Positions 1 to 8,406 of a stretch of 64,000 bases of DNA are shown here, in pieces. The first letter of the stretch is position 1, and the number at the start of each line of letters is the position of its first letter. The stretch comes from Cryomorphaceae bacterium (lineage in GTDB: Bacteria; Bacteroidota; Bacteroidia; Flavobacteriales; Schleiferiaceae), in the NCBI GenBank assembly GCA_011525035.1, contig WTIZ01000021.1, positions 1 to 64,000 on the forward strand, in the 5' to 3' direction. Below the pieces are notes generated by a model. It was not told where the DNA came from, searched no databases, and saw only the letters and a program-made list of their open reading frames with translations. Made by a program: the position numbers and the translations under genes.

Positions 1-14
1 GAACTAGACTTTCT

Positions 15-2870
15 ATGAAAATCAAAGCGCTATTTACAGCACTTCTATTCAGCGTACTTTCTTACGCACAAAATGGGATCATCCGCGGAACTGTGTACGA
101 AGACGAAACCAGCGAAGCACTCTTTTACGCGAATGCTCAAATACCTTCTACAGGTGCAGTGGCATTCACAGATTTCGACGGAAACTTTGAATTAAGCTTG
201 GAACCAGGCACCTACGATCTAGAGATCAGCTTTTTGGGTCTAGCTACATTGACTATTTCAGATGTGAAGGTAGAAGCAGGTAAAGTCACTGCTTTTGAAA
301 ACCTGCGTTTGATGCCTTCTACTAATGAGTTGATGACAGTGACTGTAACTGCATCAGCTATGCGCAATACTGAAAGTGCACTTCTCGACGTAAAGAAGAA
401 GAGCGCCACAGTAATGGACGGTATCTCTGCACAGAACTTTAAGCGTGTAGGTGATGGTAATGCCGCAGCAGCGGTAACGCGTGTTCCTGGTGTGAGTATC
501 CAAGGCGGTAAATATGTATTTGTGCGTGGTCTAGGTGACCGTTACACAAAGACCCAGCTGATGAGCATGGATATCCCTGGATTGGATCCTGACCGCAACT
601 CGTTGCAGATGGACATCTTCCCAACAAACATCCTTCAAAACATTGTAGTCCTTAAAACACTTACCGCAGATTTACCTGCAGATTTCTCAGGCGGTTTGGT
701 GAATATTGAATTGGTCGATTTTCCAACGAAAAAGACATTGAACATCAGCTCTTCATTGGGATACACTCCTGGGATGCACCTTGTTCAAGGCTTGGGACAC
801 CAAGGATCCATGACCGATTTCTTAGGGTTTGACAGCGGTTTTAGAACCAACCCACTTCCTAATCAATACATCTACAGCGGTATTCCAAACCCAGCGTTGG
901 ACGACCCAACGACCACAGAACTTACCCAAAGCTTCGCGCCTGTACTTGCAGCGCAGTCTCGATTAATGCCCGTAAATGGTTCCCTAGGAATTAGCGGCGG
1001 TAACCAAATCAAAAAGGACAACGGCAAGACCATCGGTTACAACGGATCGTTCTCGTACAAGGCCAACACCAACTTCTTTGGCAGTATGGGCGGCGACTCG
1101 ACACGCATGTACGAGCAAAACTTCTACCGTAAAGGAAACCTTCCAAACCAATACAACTTGCTTGCCGACCGTACTCAAAAAGGGTCTTTGGCAGTAAACA
1201 ACGTATTTATGAGTGGTCTATTCGGCTACTCGATTAAAGACGATAATGATAAGTACCGATTCACCTTGATGCACTTGCAAAACGGTGAGACGCGTACAGG
1301 CCGATTCATCGAAACAGCATCTATCGAAAACTCTTTCGAAGGTTTGAGAGACAACCTCGAATACTCAGAGCGTTCAATCACTTCAGCACTTTTCAACGGC
1401 CAGCACAGCCGCAAAGACAACGATTTGAAAATCGATTGGAGAATTGCACCAACCTTTAGCCGTATTGCTGATAAAGACATCCGCTCTACTTCATTCCGTA
1501 CAGAAGACAACGCTTTTGTAATTGCACCGGGTGAAACAGGTTTCCCAAACAGAATCTGGCGTAACCTTAACGAATTCAACCTATCGAACCGTATCGATGT
1601 TACTCGTAATCACGAGGTTCGTGGACGCGATGCAAAATTCAAATACGGTGCGAGCTACACGTTCAAATACCGTGATTACGAAATCTTACGCTACCAGTTA
1701 CGTACAAAATCGATGGGTGACCTACCTGCCCTTTCAGGCAATGCTGATGACCTACTGTCAGATGCGTACATCTGGAATGTTGGTACAGATGCAGGAACGT
1801 ACTACAGTGGTAACTACGAGGCGAACAATGCCTACCAAGGTATCCAAAGCAATTTCGGTGCTTATGTAAACGAGGAGTTCAGCATGAACGCTTTGATGAA
1901 AGTAGTGGTAGGTCTTCGCTTGGAGCGCTACGACCAGTTCTACACAGGTGTTGACCAGCAAGAAGCTGCTGCGCCAGGTACCGGTTTGAATTACTACTGG
2001 GAGCCTGTTCTAAACAACTTCAACCTGTTCCCTACTGCAAACTTCATCTACAGCGTGAACGAGAACAGTAACCTACGTCTAGGTGCGTTCCGCACGGTAG
2101 CCCGTCCTTCGTTCAAGGAGAAATCTGCTGCGCAGATTGAGGATGTCTTAACAGGTATCACCTTCATCGGTAACCTTGATCTTCAAAACACAATCATTAG
2201 CAACTTGGATGCACGCTACGAGTACTTCTTCGAAGGCGGTCAGACTGTTGCCCTTTCTGGATTCTACAAGTACTTCCAGAATCCGATCGAGCTTGTGGCT
2301 TACTCTGCTGCTGCACCTTCGAACTTCCAGCCACGTAACGTAGGTAATGCAACCGTTGCCGGGGTAGAATTTGAAGTACGTAAGAATCTTGGATTCATCG
2401 GATTGAACAACTTTGAAGTCAATTCTAACTTCTCTTACATCTACTCTGCCGTAACGCGTGATTCTGCTGAATATGCAGCGCGTGTAGCTTCTGCAAGAAC
2501 AGGCGAGGTGATTTCTGAGCTACGTCCTATGCAAGGTCAGAGTCCTTACATGGTTAATGTTGGCTTGAATTACAATGACCCAAAGAAGGGATGGCAAGGT
2601 GGATTGTTCTATAACGTCCAAGGCGAGAAACTCTACATCGTAGGGGTAGCCGATAACCCTGACGTTTATGAGGTTCCTTTCCACAGCTTGAACTTCAACC
2701 TAATGAAAACATTCGGTGAAGACCGCCAGTACCAGATGGGCTTCGGTATCAACAATATCTTGGACGATACCAGAGACCGCATCTTCGTGAGCTACGAGAG
2801 CTTCTCTCCGTACTTCTCACGTTGGGCACCGGGAAGAACGTTTAAACTAACCTTCCGCTACTCGCTTTAA
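15..2870 (+). CDS. TonB-dependent outer membrane receptor with carboxypeptidase-regulatory-like N-terminus
   Basis: This 951-residue protein imports a bulky substrate (ligand unknown) across the outer membrane using TonB energy. Residues 1-19 form a signal peptide ending in SYAQ. Residues about 22-105 match a CarboxypepD_reg-like beta-sandwich (GIIRGTVYEDE), typical of Bacteroidota receptors. A plug domain follows at about 130-240, with the phrases AVTRVPGVSI and FVRGLGDRYTKTQL, and the rest is a beta-barrel rich in alternating aromatic residues that ends in FKLTFRYSL. The length is normal for the family. No SusD-like partner lies downstream, so a SusCD glycan system is not supported here. 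An intrinsic terminator follows within 25 bases, so it is probably the last gene of its unit; its upstream region is outside the window. Confidence 0.93.
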   Translation: MKIKALFTALLFSVLSYAQNGIIRGTVYEDETSEALFYANAQIPSTGAVAFTDFDGNFELSLEPGTYDLEISFLGLATLTISDVKVEAGKVTAFENLRLMPSTNELMTVTVTASAMRNTESALLDVKKKSATVMDGISAQNFKRVGDGNAAAAVTRVPGVSIQGGKYVFVRGLGDRYTKTQLMSMDIPGLDPDRNSLQMDIFPTNILQNIVVLKTLTADLPADFSGGLVNIELVDFPTKKTLNISSSLGYTPGMHLVQGLGHQGSMTDFLGFDSGFRTNPLPNQYIYSGIPNPALDDPTTTELTQSFAPVLAAQSRLMPVNGSLGISGGNQIKKDNGKTIGYNGSFSYKANTNFFGSMGGDSTRMYEQNFYRKGNLPNQYNLLADRTQKGSLAVNNVFMSGLFGYSIKDDNDKYRFTLMHLQNGETRTGRFIETASIENSFEGLRDNLEYSERSITSALFNGQHSRKDNDLKIDWRIAPTFSRIADKDIRSTSFRTEDNAFVIAPGETGFPNRIWRNLNEFNLSNRIDVTRNHEVRGRDAKFKYGASYTFKYRDYEILRYQLRTKSMGDLPALSGNADDLLSDAYIWNVGTDAGTYYSGNYEANNAYQGIQSNFGAYVNEEFSMNALMKVVVGLRLERYDQFYTGVDQQEAAAPGTGLNYYWEPVLNNFNLFPTANFIYSVNENSNLRLGAFRTVARPSFKEKSAAQIEDVLTGITFIGNLDLQNTIISNLDARYEYFFEGGQTVALSGFYKYFQNPIELVAYSAAAPSNFQPRNVGNATVAGVEFEVRKNLGFIGLNNFEVNSNFSYIYSAVTRDSAEYAARVASARTGEVISELRPMQGQSPYMVNVGLNYNDPKKGWQGGLFYNVQGEKLYIVGVADNPDVYEVPFHSLNFNLMKTFGEDRQYQMGFGINNILDDTRDRIFVSYESFSPYFSRWAPGRTFKLTFRYSL

Positions 2871-2885
2871 GCGAATTCAAAAACG

Positions 2886-2893
2886 TAATTTTG
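2886..2893 (+). promoter_or_regulatory. Putative -7 element (TAATTTTG) for the LuxE-like gene
   Basis: TAATTTTG is a perfect match to the Bacteroidota -7 consensus TAnnTTTG. It would place the transcript start near base 2900, inside the terminator hairpin that ends the preceding receptor gene, and about 24 nt before the ATG at 2924. No convincing -33 TTG was seen. The site also contains the TTG that would otherwise be read as an alternative start codon at 2891. Confidence 0.5.
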
Positions 2894-2923
2894 AACCGCG
2901 GCCCCGAGGGCCGCGGTTTTTTT
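2894..2923 (+). terminator. Intrinsic terminator after the TonB-dependent receptor
   Basis: A perfect 9-bp GC stem (CCGCGGCCC with GGGCCGCGG, bases 2896-2904 and 2908-2916), extended by two A-T pairs, encloses a three-base loop and is followed by seven T residues. The ATG of the next gene follows the last T directly. Confidence 0.9.
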
Positions 2924-3901
2924 ATGCGCAACTTCACAGAAATCACCGATCGAAACTTTGAGGAGGCGGCACTTGAAATGTACCGTCACCAGTACGCGAA
3001 TAACGAAGTGTACGGTCAGTTCTGTGATTTAATTAAGCGTACGCCAGAGACCGTCAATGCGCTCGAAAACATTCCCTTCCTGCCGGTAGAACTCTTTAAG
3101 AATCATAAGGTCGTTACGGGCGTTTTCAGCCCCGAAGCAACATTCACTTCTTCCACGACCACCGGAGGCACCCCCAGCAGACATATGGTGAAGGAATTGG
3201 CCCATTATGAAAAGGTGTATGTGGAAGGCTTTGAGCGGGAATTTGGTGCCTTGGAGAATTGGACCGTATTGGCCTTATTACCGAGCTACCTTGAGCGCAG
3301 CGGCTCCTCCTTAGTGGTGATGGCCGAGGGCATGATTAAACGTTCGGCGAAAAAAGAGAGCGGTTTCTACCTCTACAATCACGAGGAGTTGGCGCAAGTG
3401 CTTCATAGTCTTCAAAAACAGCAACGCCCCACCTTGCTTATGGGTGTGACTTTTGGACTTTTAGATTTTGCTGAAAGTATTTCCGCAATGGATTTCCCTC
3501 AGCTACGTGTGATGGAGACCGGCGGTATGAAAGGCCGTCGTAAAGAGCTTATTCGCACCCAAGTACACGCGCTGTTGAAAGAGAAATTTCCCTCCAGCCC
3601 TATTGATAGCGAATACGGCATGACGGAGCTGTTGTCGCAGGCGTATTTGAAAAACAGCGGACTGTTTGCTTGTCCCCCTTGGATGCGCGTGTATACAAGA
3701 GACATCGCAGATCCACTCGGAGAACCACAGCAAAACGGGTCACGAGGTGCCTTACAGATTATAGACTTGGCCAATAAGGACAGCTGTTGCTTTTTAGCTA
3801 TTAGCGACCAAGGCAGGGTTTTTGAAAATGGTACATTTGAAGTCTACGGCCGACTCGATAAAAGCGAGATACGCGGTTGTAACCTTATGGTAAGTTTATG
3901 A
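2924..3901 (+). CDS. LuxE-like acyl-protein synthetase / adenylate-forming enzyme
   Basis: A 325-residue member of the LuxE/PaaK-like adenylate-forming group, which activates a carboxylic acid as an acyl-AMP and passes it to a thiol. The Ser/Thr/Gly-rich nucleotide loop TSSTTTGGTPSRH is at residues 75-87, an ETGGMKGRRKE segment at 198-208, and the YGMTE motif at 231-235. The start was set at ATG 2924 rather than TTG 2891, because the longer form would translate the terminator hairpin and a likely promoter. No LuxC or LuxD partner is nearby, so a role in bioluminescence is not implied; the acid and the acceptor are unknown. Its stop overlaps the start of the next gene (ATGA), so the two are probably cotranslated. 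Confidence 0.75.
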   Translation: MRNFTEITDRNFEEAALEMYRHQYANNEVYGQFCDLIKRTPETVNALENIPFLPVELFKNHKVVTGVFSPEATFTSSTTTGGTPSRHMVKELAHYEKVYVEGFEREFGALENWTVLALLPSYLERSGSSLVVMAEGMIKRSAKKESGFYLYNHEELAQVLHSLQKQQRPTLLMGVTFGLLDFAESISAMDFPQLRVMETGGMKGRRKELIRTQVHALLKEKFPSSPIDSEYGMTELLSQAYLKNSGLFACPPWMRVYTRDIADPLGEPQQNGSRGALQIIDLANKDSCCFLAISDQGRVFENGTFEVYGRLDKSEIRGCNLMVSL

Positions 3902-4632
3902 GAAAATTAGCAGTTATTGCCCTACTAGCATGGGCATCCGTGGCACATTCACAGGTCGTTCGTCGCGAGGCAGAATTGACCTCAGGAGAAGACCGTCTAG
4001 AACTTAGAGATTCTGTGCGTGTAAGTGCTTCTAACTTTAACAGCGGCAGCTACGATGCTACCGTTCATCTTTGGGTACACGACGATTATGTTAACGTCCT
4101 TGATAAGAGATTGATGGCAGGTGCGGCATTGCTTTCAAGCAAAAAAGACACCCTTGGATACTGCGAGGAAGGTTTCCCCATTGATAGCCTTTGGGAGAGT
4201 ACTGCAAGACGTATGAGTAAATACCACGAGGTGGTGCTCAGCGGTTCCATCAACGGTCGTCAACTCGAGCGACGCAGCTTCCCAACCATTACCGTAGAGA
4301 ATTTCTTCGAAGGAAAACGCGGGGGTGCGGTTCGCGATGCCCTTGTTGAAGTACTTAAATCCAAAGATTGGGAAGGTAAAAACTTCGGCGAGTACGAGTG
4401 TTGGGCCTACTTGAACCGAAGCGCCAATCCCTCACAACCAGATTTCCAAGCATTGGTAATTTTCCGCAGCGGTATACCCTATTGCCTAGTGAACAAGGGT
4501 GAAGAATTTGAGTACGCTAAACTTAAAGGTGCCGAGATGCGCGACCACGGCATGTTCTACTTCTTCCAACGTCCGAACGAGCGCTTTTTAAAGGACATCG
4601 ACGATATTGTCTTTGACTACGTGGTCCTTTAA
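3898..4632 (+). CDS. Secreted protein of unknown function
   Basis: This 244-residue protein starts with a clear signal peptide (residues 1-19, ending AHSQ) and has no further membrane segment, so it is probably periplasmic or attached to the envelope. I do not recognise a family. The mature part mixes charged and aromatic residues, with a Glu/Phe-rich centre and only three cysteines. Its ATG overlaps the stop of the LuxE-like gene by four bases, which suggests the two products are made together and may act in one process. A bidirectional terminator closes the unit just downstream. Confidence 0.7.
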   Translation: MRKLAVIALLAWASVAHSQVVRREAELTSGEDRLELRDSVRVSASNFNSGSYDATVHLWVHDDYVNVLDKRLMAGAALLSSKKDTLGYCEEGFPIDSLWESTARRMSKYHEVVLSGSINGRQLERRSFPTITVENFFEGKRGGAVRDALVEVLKSKDWEGKNFGEYECWAYLNRSANPSQPDFQALVIFRSGIPYCLVNKGEEFEYAKLKGAEMRDHGMFYFFQRPNERFLKDIDDIVFDYVVL

Positions 4633-4648
4633 AGACCGTTTTGAGCAT

Positions 4649-4679
4649 AAAAAAAGGCGCCCCAAGGGGCGCCTTTTTT
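4649..4679. terminator. Bidirectional intrinsic terminator between convergent genes
   Basis: The stem GGCGCCCC/GGGGCGCC (4656-4663 and 4666-4673) is flanked by seven A on one side and six T on the other, so it can end both the rightward LuxE-like unit and the leftward tyrS unit. Confidence 0.9.
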
Positions 4680-4696
4680 ATTCATCTATCAGAGCC

Positions 4697-5977
4697 TTAG
4701 CTCACCTTCACTAGGAAGTAATTCTTCTTTCCTTTTTGGACGATGATCAATCCACCCGCGACAACATCGTCCTTGGTGAGGACTTTATCTACGCCCACTT
4801 TCGTTTTATTGATGGCAACACCATTGCCCTGCACCATCTTGCGCGCCTCTCCCTTTGACGGGAACACCGCTGTATGCTCAGCGAGCGCTTCGACGATATC
4901 AAGACCGCCTTCAAGATCTGAGGCAGCCAATTCAAACTGAGGTACACCCTCAAAAACACTTTCAAGCGTTGTTCTGTCTAAAGACCTCAACTGGTCTTCT
5001 GTAGCCTTACCAAACAAGATTTGAGATGCTGCTAGCGCATTATCTAAATCTGCCTGGCTGTGAACGCGTACGGTGATCTCTTCAGCCAAGGCCTTTTGCA
5101 AGGCACGCTTGAACGGCGCCTCTGCATGCTCAGCAATCAATGCTTCAATCTCTTCACGTGATTTAATAGAGAAAATCTTGATGTAGTTCTCTGCATCTGC
5201 GTCTGAAGCGTTCAGCCAAAACTGGTAGAATGCATAAGGGGAAGTACGTGCCGGATCCAACCAAACATTACCGCCCTCGCTTTTTCCAAACTTCGTTCCG
5301 TCCGCTTTCTTAATTAGCGGTGTAGTCAAAGCATGCGCAGAACCTCTACCTAGACGACGAATAAGCTCCGTACCAGTGGTGATGTTGCCCCATTGGTCCG
5401 AGCCGCCCATTTGCAGCTTCACACCATTGTTCTTCCATAGGTGGTAGAAATCGTACCCTTGGATCAATTGGTAAGAAAACTCCGTAAAGCTCATACCGGT
5501 ATCTAAGCGTTTTTTCACGCTGTCTTTGGCCATCATGTAGTTCACACTCATGTGTTTACCTACATCACGGATAAATCCTAAAAAGTCGAACTCTTTGAAC
5601 CAGTCGTAGTTGTTGACGATTTCAGCACTATTCGCGCCACAATCAAAGTCCAAGAACTTTTCTAGCTGCTTCTTTTGGCAATCTAGATTGTGTTGGAGGG
5701 TCTCTAAATCAAGTAGGTTACGCTCAGCGCTCTTACCTGATGGATCGCCCACCATTCCTGTAGCACCACCTACCAGAGCGATAGGCTTGTGACCAGCGCG
5801 CTGAAAGTGCACTAGAGTCATGATTTGTACCATGTTCCCTACACCTAGGGAATCCGCTGTTGGATCAAAACCGATATAGCCAGAGACCATTTCACTAGTC
5901 AATAGTTCTTCAGTTTCAGGCATGATGTCGTGCAACATGCCTCTCCAACGTAGCTCTTCTACAAAATTTGTGTCCAT
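4697..5977 (-). CDS. tyrS: Tyrosyl-tRNA synthetase with altered HIGH motif
   Basis: A 426-residue class I synthetase that charges tRNA-Tyr. The family hallmarks are clear: GFDPTADSL at residues 36-44, [19 protein letters not shown] near 70-88, the tyrosine-binding QLIQGYDF and [10 protein letters not shown] near 170-200, KFGKS at 229-233, and an S4-like RNA-binding tail from about 355. The odd point is the HIGH signature, which reads GVGN at residues 45-48: both histidines are gone, although the reading frame is intact on both sides. In bacterial TyrRS the first His (His45) helps stabilise the transition state of tyrosine activation. It is very probably still the only TyrRS, but this needs a check. 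It is transcribed leftward, 41 bases after the YopX-like gene, and ends at a bidirectional terminator. Confidence 0.95.
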   Translation of the reverse strand: MDTNFVEELRWRGMLHDIMPETEELLTSEMVSGYIGFDPTADSLGVGNMVQIMTLVHFQRAGHKPIALVGGATGMVGDPSGKSAERNLLDLETLQHNLDCQKKQLEKFLDFDCGANSAEIVNNYDWFKEFDFLGFIRDVGKHMSVNYMMAKDSVKKRLDTGMSFTEFSYQLIQGYDFYHLWKNNGVKLQMGGSDQWGNITTGTELIRRLGRGSAHALTTPLIKKADGTKFGKSEGGNVWLDPARTSPYAFYQFWLNASDADAENYIKIFSIKSREEIEALIAEHAEAPFKRALQKALAEEITVRVHSQADLDNALAASQILFGKATEDQLRSLDRTTLESVFEGVPQFELAASDLEGGLDIVEALAEHTAVFPSKGEARKMVQGNGVAINKTKVGVDKVLTKDDVVAGGLIIVQKGKKNYFLVKVS

Positions 5978-6018
5978 GTGTTTCTCTAACTGGCTGTTCG
6001 AACCGCTAAAATAGGACC

Positions 6019-6444
6019 TTAATCGTCTCTAACACCCAACTCGCGCATTAAATCTGGCTGGGAGAACAAATAGGCTCGAAATCTTAAATCTTCAGCCGCA
6101 AAGAGCGTCATGTCATTGACGTTGAAAGGAATTTCAAGCGACGGGTCGTTGAGATCTTTGATGATAAATACATCTTCCTTCTGTCCCCAAAGAATACACC
6201 CCATCCGATCGCGGGCTCCTTCGAGTGCATACTCAACAATATCCAGCTCGTACAGCGGTCTATTGTCTAAATCCTTGATACCGATGCATTCGTCCACACG
6301 ATTGTGCTTAATGATTGCTCCGTTCCACCAAAACTGATCTTTGGAATAATAGCGGGTCCTACCTATTTCTCTAGCGTAGCCCACAATCTGCTCGTCCATG
6401 CGCAGACGGTAGCGGGTTTCGTATGGATTGAGTTTTGAAAACAT
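6019..6444 (-). CDS. YopX-like small protein
   Basis: A 141-residue soluble protein. The central stretch [20 protein letters not shown] (about residues 54-73) resembles the YopX-family core, where a phrase like TGLKDKNGKEIYEGDIV leads into an SH3-like barrel. YopX proteins are mostly known from phages and plasmids and have no firm function. Here there are no phage genes around it, and base composition looks like that of its neighbours. The ATG lies two bases beyond the T-run of the dsbD terminator, so it either has its own poorly visible promoter or depends on readthrough. tyrS follows 41 bases downstream. Confidence 0.5.
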   Translation of the reverse strand: MFSKLNPYETRYRLRMDEQIVGYAREIGRTRYYSKDQFWWNGAIIKHNRVDECIGIKDLDNRPLYELDIVEYALEGARDRMGCILWGQKEDVFIIKDLNDPSLEIPFNVNDMTLFAAEDLRFRAYLFSQPDLMRELGVRDD

Positions 6445-6450
6445 GTATAA

Positions 6451-6488
6451 AAAACGAAGCCGGGATAAGAAAAGTTCTTGCCCCGGCT
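6451..6488 (-). terminator. Intrinsic terminator of the lpd-pabB-tilS-dsbD unit
   Basis: On the minus strand a 7-bp stem (AGCCGGG with CCCGGCT, bases 6458-6464 and 6482-6488) stacks on an inner AAGAA/TTCTT stem and is followed by six T residues (A-run 6449-6454 on the plus strand). It lies about 20 bases beyond the dsbD stop. Confidence 0.8.
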
Positions 6489-6507
6489 CAATTTAAATGT
6501 TGTCGTT

Positions 6508-8406
6508 TTATTTAAACGCAGCGACTCCGCGGTCCAACCAATCGATGTAGGCATCTACATCAAGGTTATAGGCATTTTTCTCTACGAGAGGCGTTAAATC
6601 GTCGTGTCCTAGAATTACATACAGTGGCTGACTTACTTCTTGGAAGTTCACCTCTTGGAATTCACTCCACTTGTTTCCAATGTTCTTGATTTTACGACCG
6701 GTTACCTCGCTAGTATACTGCTCATCTTTAGGAAGATTAGTGCGCTCATCAACATACAATGAAATCAGAACCACGTTATCGCGAATGCGCTGATGTACGC
6801 GCTCGTCTTTCCAAACGTTTTCTTCCATCTTACGGCAATTCACACAACCCCAACCTGTGAAGTCAAGCATGATCGGTTTCCCGACCTCTTTGGCGTAGGC
6901 CAAACCGGCCTCGTAATCGTTGAAACATGGCAGATCGTTCGGACAGTGCTCACCGGTAGCTGCTGAATGTGCTGCCGCCTCACTTCCTTCGCCTACCACC
7001 TGAATCATAGGCTGGGCATAGGCACCATTCTTACTCTCCGCGTAATGCTCAGGCGGCGGGAATCCAGCAATCAATTTTACCGGAGCGCCAAAGATTCCTG
7101 GAAGCATGTAGAAGGCCATAATCATAAATACCATGGCAAATCCCATACGAGAAACTGAAATGGTCTGTACCGGACTGTCAAGTGGCATTCGGAAAGCACC
7201 CAAGAGGTAGAAGGCTGTCATAAAGGCGATGGCTACCCAAATGGCGATGAATAGTTCGCGCTCGAGCATGTGTGCTTGCCAAACCAAATCGGCCGTAGAT
7301 AAGAACTTTAATGCAAAGGCCAACTCTAAGAAACCTAAGGTCACCTTGACGGTATTCAACCAACCACCTGAAGAAGGCAACGAATTTAGCCAGCTTGGGA
7401 AGGCGGCAAAAAGTGTAAATGGAATGGCGAGGGCCAGTGCGAAACCAAACATTCCGACTGCCGGTCCCAATAAGCTTCCTTTTGATGCTGCCTCTACCAG
7501 TAGTGAACCGATGATAGGTCCAGTACATGAAAAGCTCACCAAACTCAAGGTGAAGCCCATGAAGAAGATTCCAAGGAAGCCGCCCTTGTTCGAAGCATCG
7601 TCTGCTCTGTTCACCCAGCTTGATGGCAATGTGATTTCAAAGGCACCAAAGAAGCTCGCTGCAAAAACTACAAAGAGCGCAAAGAATGCCAAGTTAAACC
7701 AAGGGTTTGTGGCCATTTTATTCAAACTGTCTGCACCGAATATGAGACTCACTGCAAGGCCAAGACCTACATAGATCACGATGATGCTTAGACCGTAAAC
7801 GGCCGCTTTGAAGATCCCTTCGCTACGTGTTTTGCTTTGCTTGGTGAAGAAACTCACTGTAAGCGGAATCATCGGGAAGATACAAGGCATGATCAGGGCT
7901 GCGAAACCGCCCAAGAAACCGAGCCAAAAGGTGGTCCCCAAACCGTCCCAAGGGGAAGGAAGCGGAGCATCAACTATTTCGGTTTTAAAGTCTACATAGG
8001 TCGGTGGAAGACACATCTCGTCGTTACACACCATAAATTCTAACTCACCCTTCACCGTGAAGTCGCTCTCTTTCGGTTCTAGAAGAATGGTGAAATCTGC
8101 CGATTCTGAGAAGAAGGCCAGATCCATTTCAAAATTTGGATCGTACTCCACGTGAGGCTCCCCTTCACTCCAGCTACCCAAAGGTGCAAAAGCACTTGAC
8201 GTATCTAGATAAAAAGACGTTGGGATTGGTCCGCCGTCCTCGAGGTTTTGGCTGTACAAATGCCATCCTTCTTCAATATCTGCATGCACAATCACTTTAA
8301 TGTAAGGGTCTTGAACCTCGTACGAAGTTGACCATTTCACCGGCTGAGGCTGCGCAAACAGGACAGTTGCAAATACTACCGCAAAAAGGGTAAGAATGCG
8401 TTTCAT
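6508..8406 (-). CDS. dsbD: Thiol:disulfide interchange protein DsbD family
   Basis: This 632-residue inner-membrane protein carries reducing power from cytoplasmic thioredoxin to the periplasm. Three parts are visible. After a signal peptide (1-19) comes a DsbD-alpha-like immunoglobulin domain with the cysteine pair C127/C132 (CNDEMC). Next is a set of about eight membrane helices with the two shuttle cysteines C175 (MPCIFPMIPL) and C294 (SFSCTGPIIG). Last is a thioredoxin domain with C521-x2-C524 (GWGCVNCRKM). The whole electron relay is therefore intact. An extra cysteine pair lies in the linker at C488 and C494. Its start overlaps the tilS stop (ATGA). Likely clients in this window are the TlpA-like, SCO and Omp28-type proteins. 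Confidence 0.92.
   Translation of the reverse strand: MKRILTLFAVVFATVLFAQPQPVKWSTSYEVQDPYIKVIVHADIEEGWHLYSQNLEDGGPIPTSFYLDTSSAFAPLGSWSEGEPHVEYDPNFEMDLAFFSESADFTILLEPKESDFTVKGELEFMVCNDEMCLPPTYVDFKTEIVDAPLPSPWDGLGTTFWLGFLGGFAALIMPCIFPMIPLTVSFFTKQSKTRSEGIFKAAVYGLSIIVIYVGLGLAVSLIFGADSLNKMATNPWFNLAFFALFVVFAASFFGAFEITLPSSWVNRADDASNKGGFLGIFFMGFTLSLVSFSCTGPIIGSLLVEAASKGSLLGPAVGMFGFALALAIPFTLFAAFPSWLNSLPSSGGWLNTVKVTLGFLELAFALKFLSTADLVWQAHMLERELFIAIWVAIAFMTAFYLLGAFRMPLDSPVQTISVSRMGFAMVFMIMAFYMLPGIFGAPVKLIAGFPPPEHYAESKNGAYAQPMIQVVGEGSEAAAHSAATGEHCPNDLPCFNDYEAGLAYAKEVGKPIMLDFTGWGCVNCRKMEENVWKDERVHQRIRDNVVLISLYVDERTNLPKDEQYTSEVTGRKIKNIGNKWSEFQEVNFQEVSQPLYVILGHDDLTPLVEKNAYNLDVDAYIDWLDRGVAAFK

Noticed and set aside
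1522-1869. 115-residue reading frame within the TonB-dependent receptor
   Set aside because: Shifted frame in a gene with intact barrel sequence; composition is low-information and no motif is seen.
2891-2923. TTG start extending the LuxE-like protein by 11 residues
   Set aside because: The extra residues are encoded by the terminator hairpin of the preceding gene, and the TTG is part of a likely -7 element.
5834-5845. Frameshift as an explanation for the missing HIGH motif in tyrS
   Set aside because: The reading frame is conserved on both sides (GFDPTADSL before, [17 protein letters not shown] after), so the change is by substitution.
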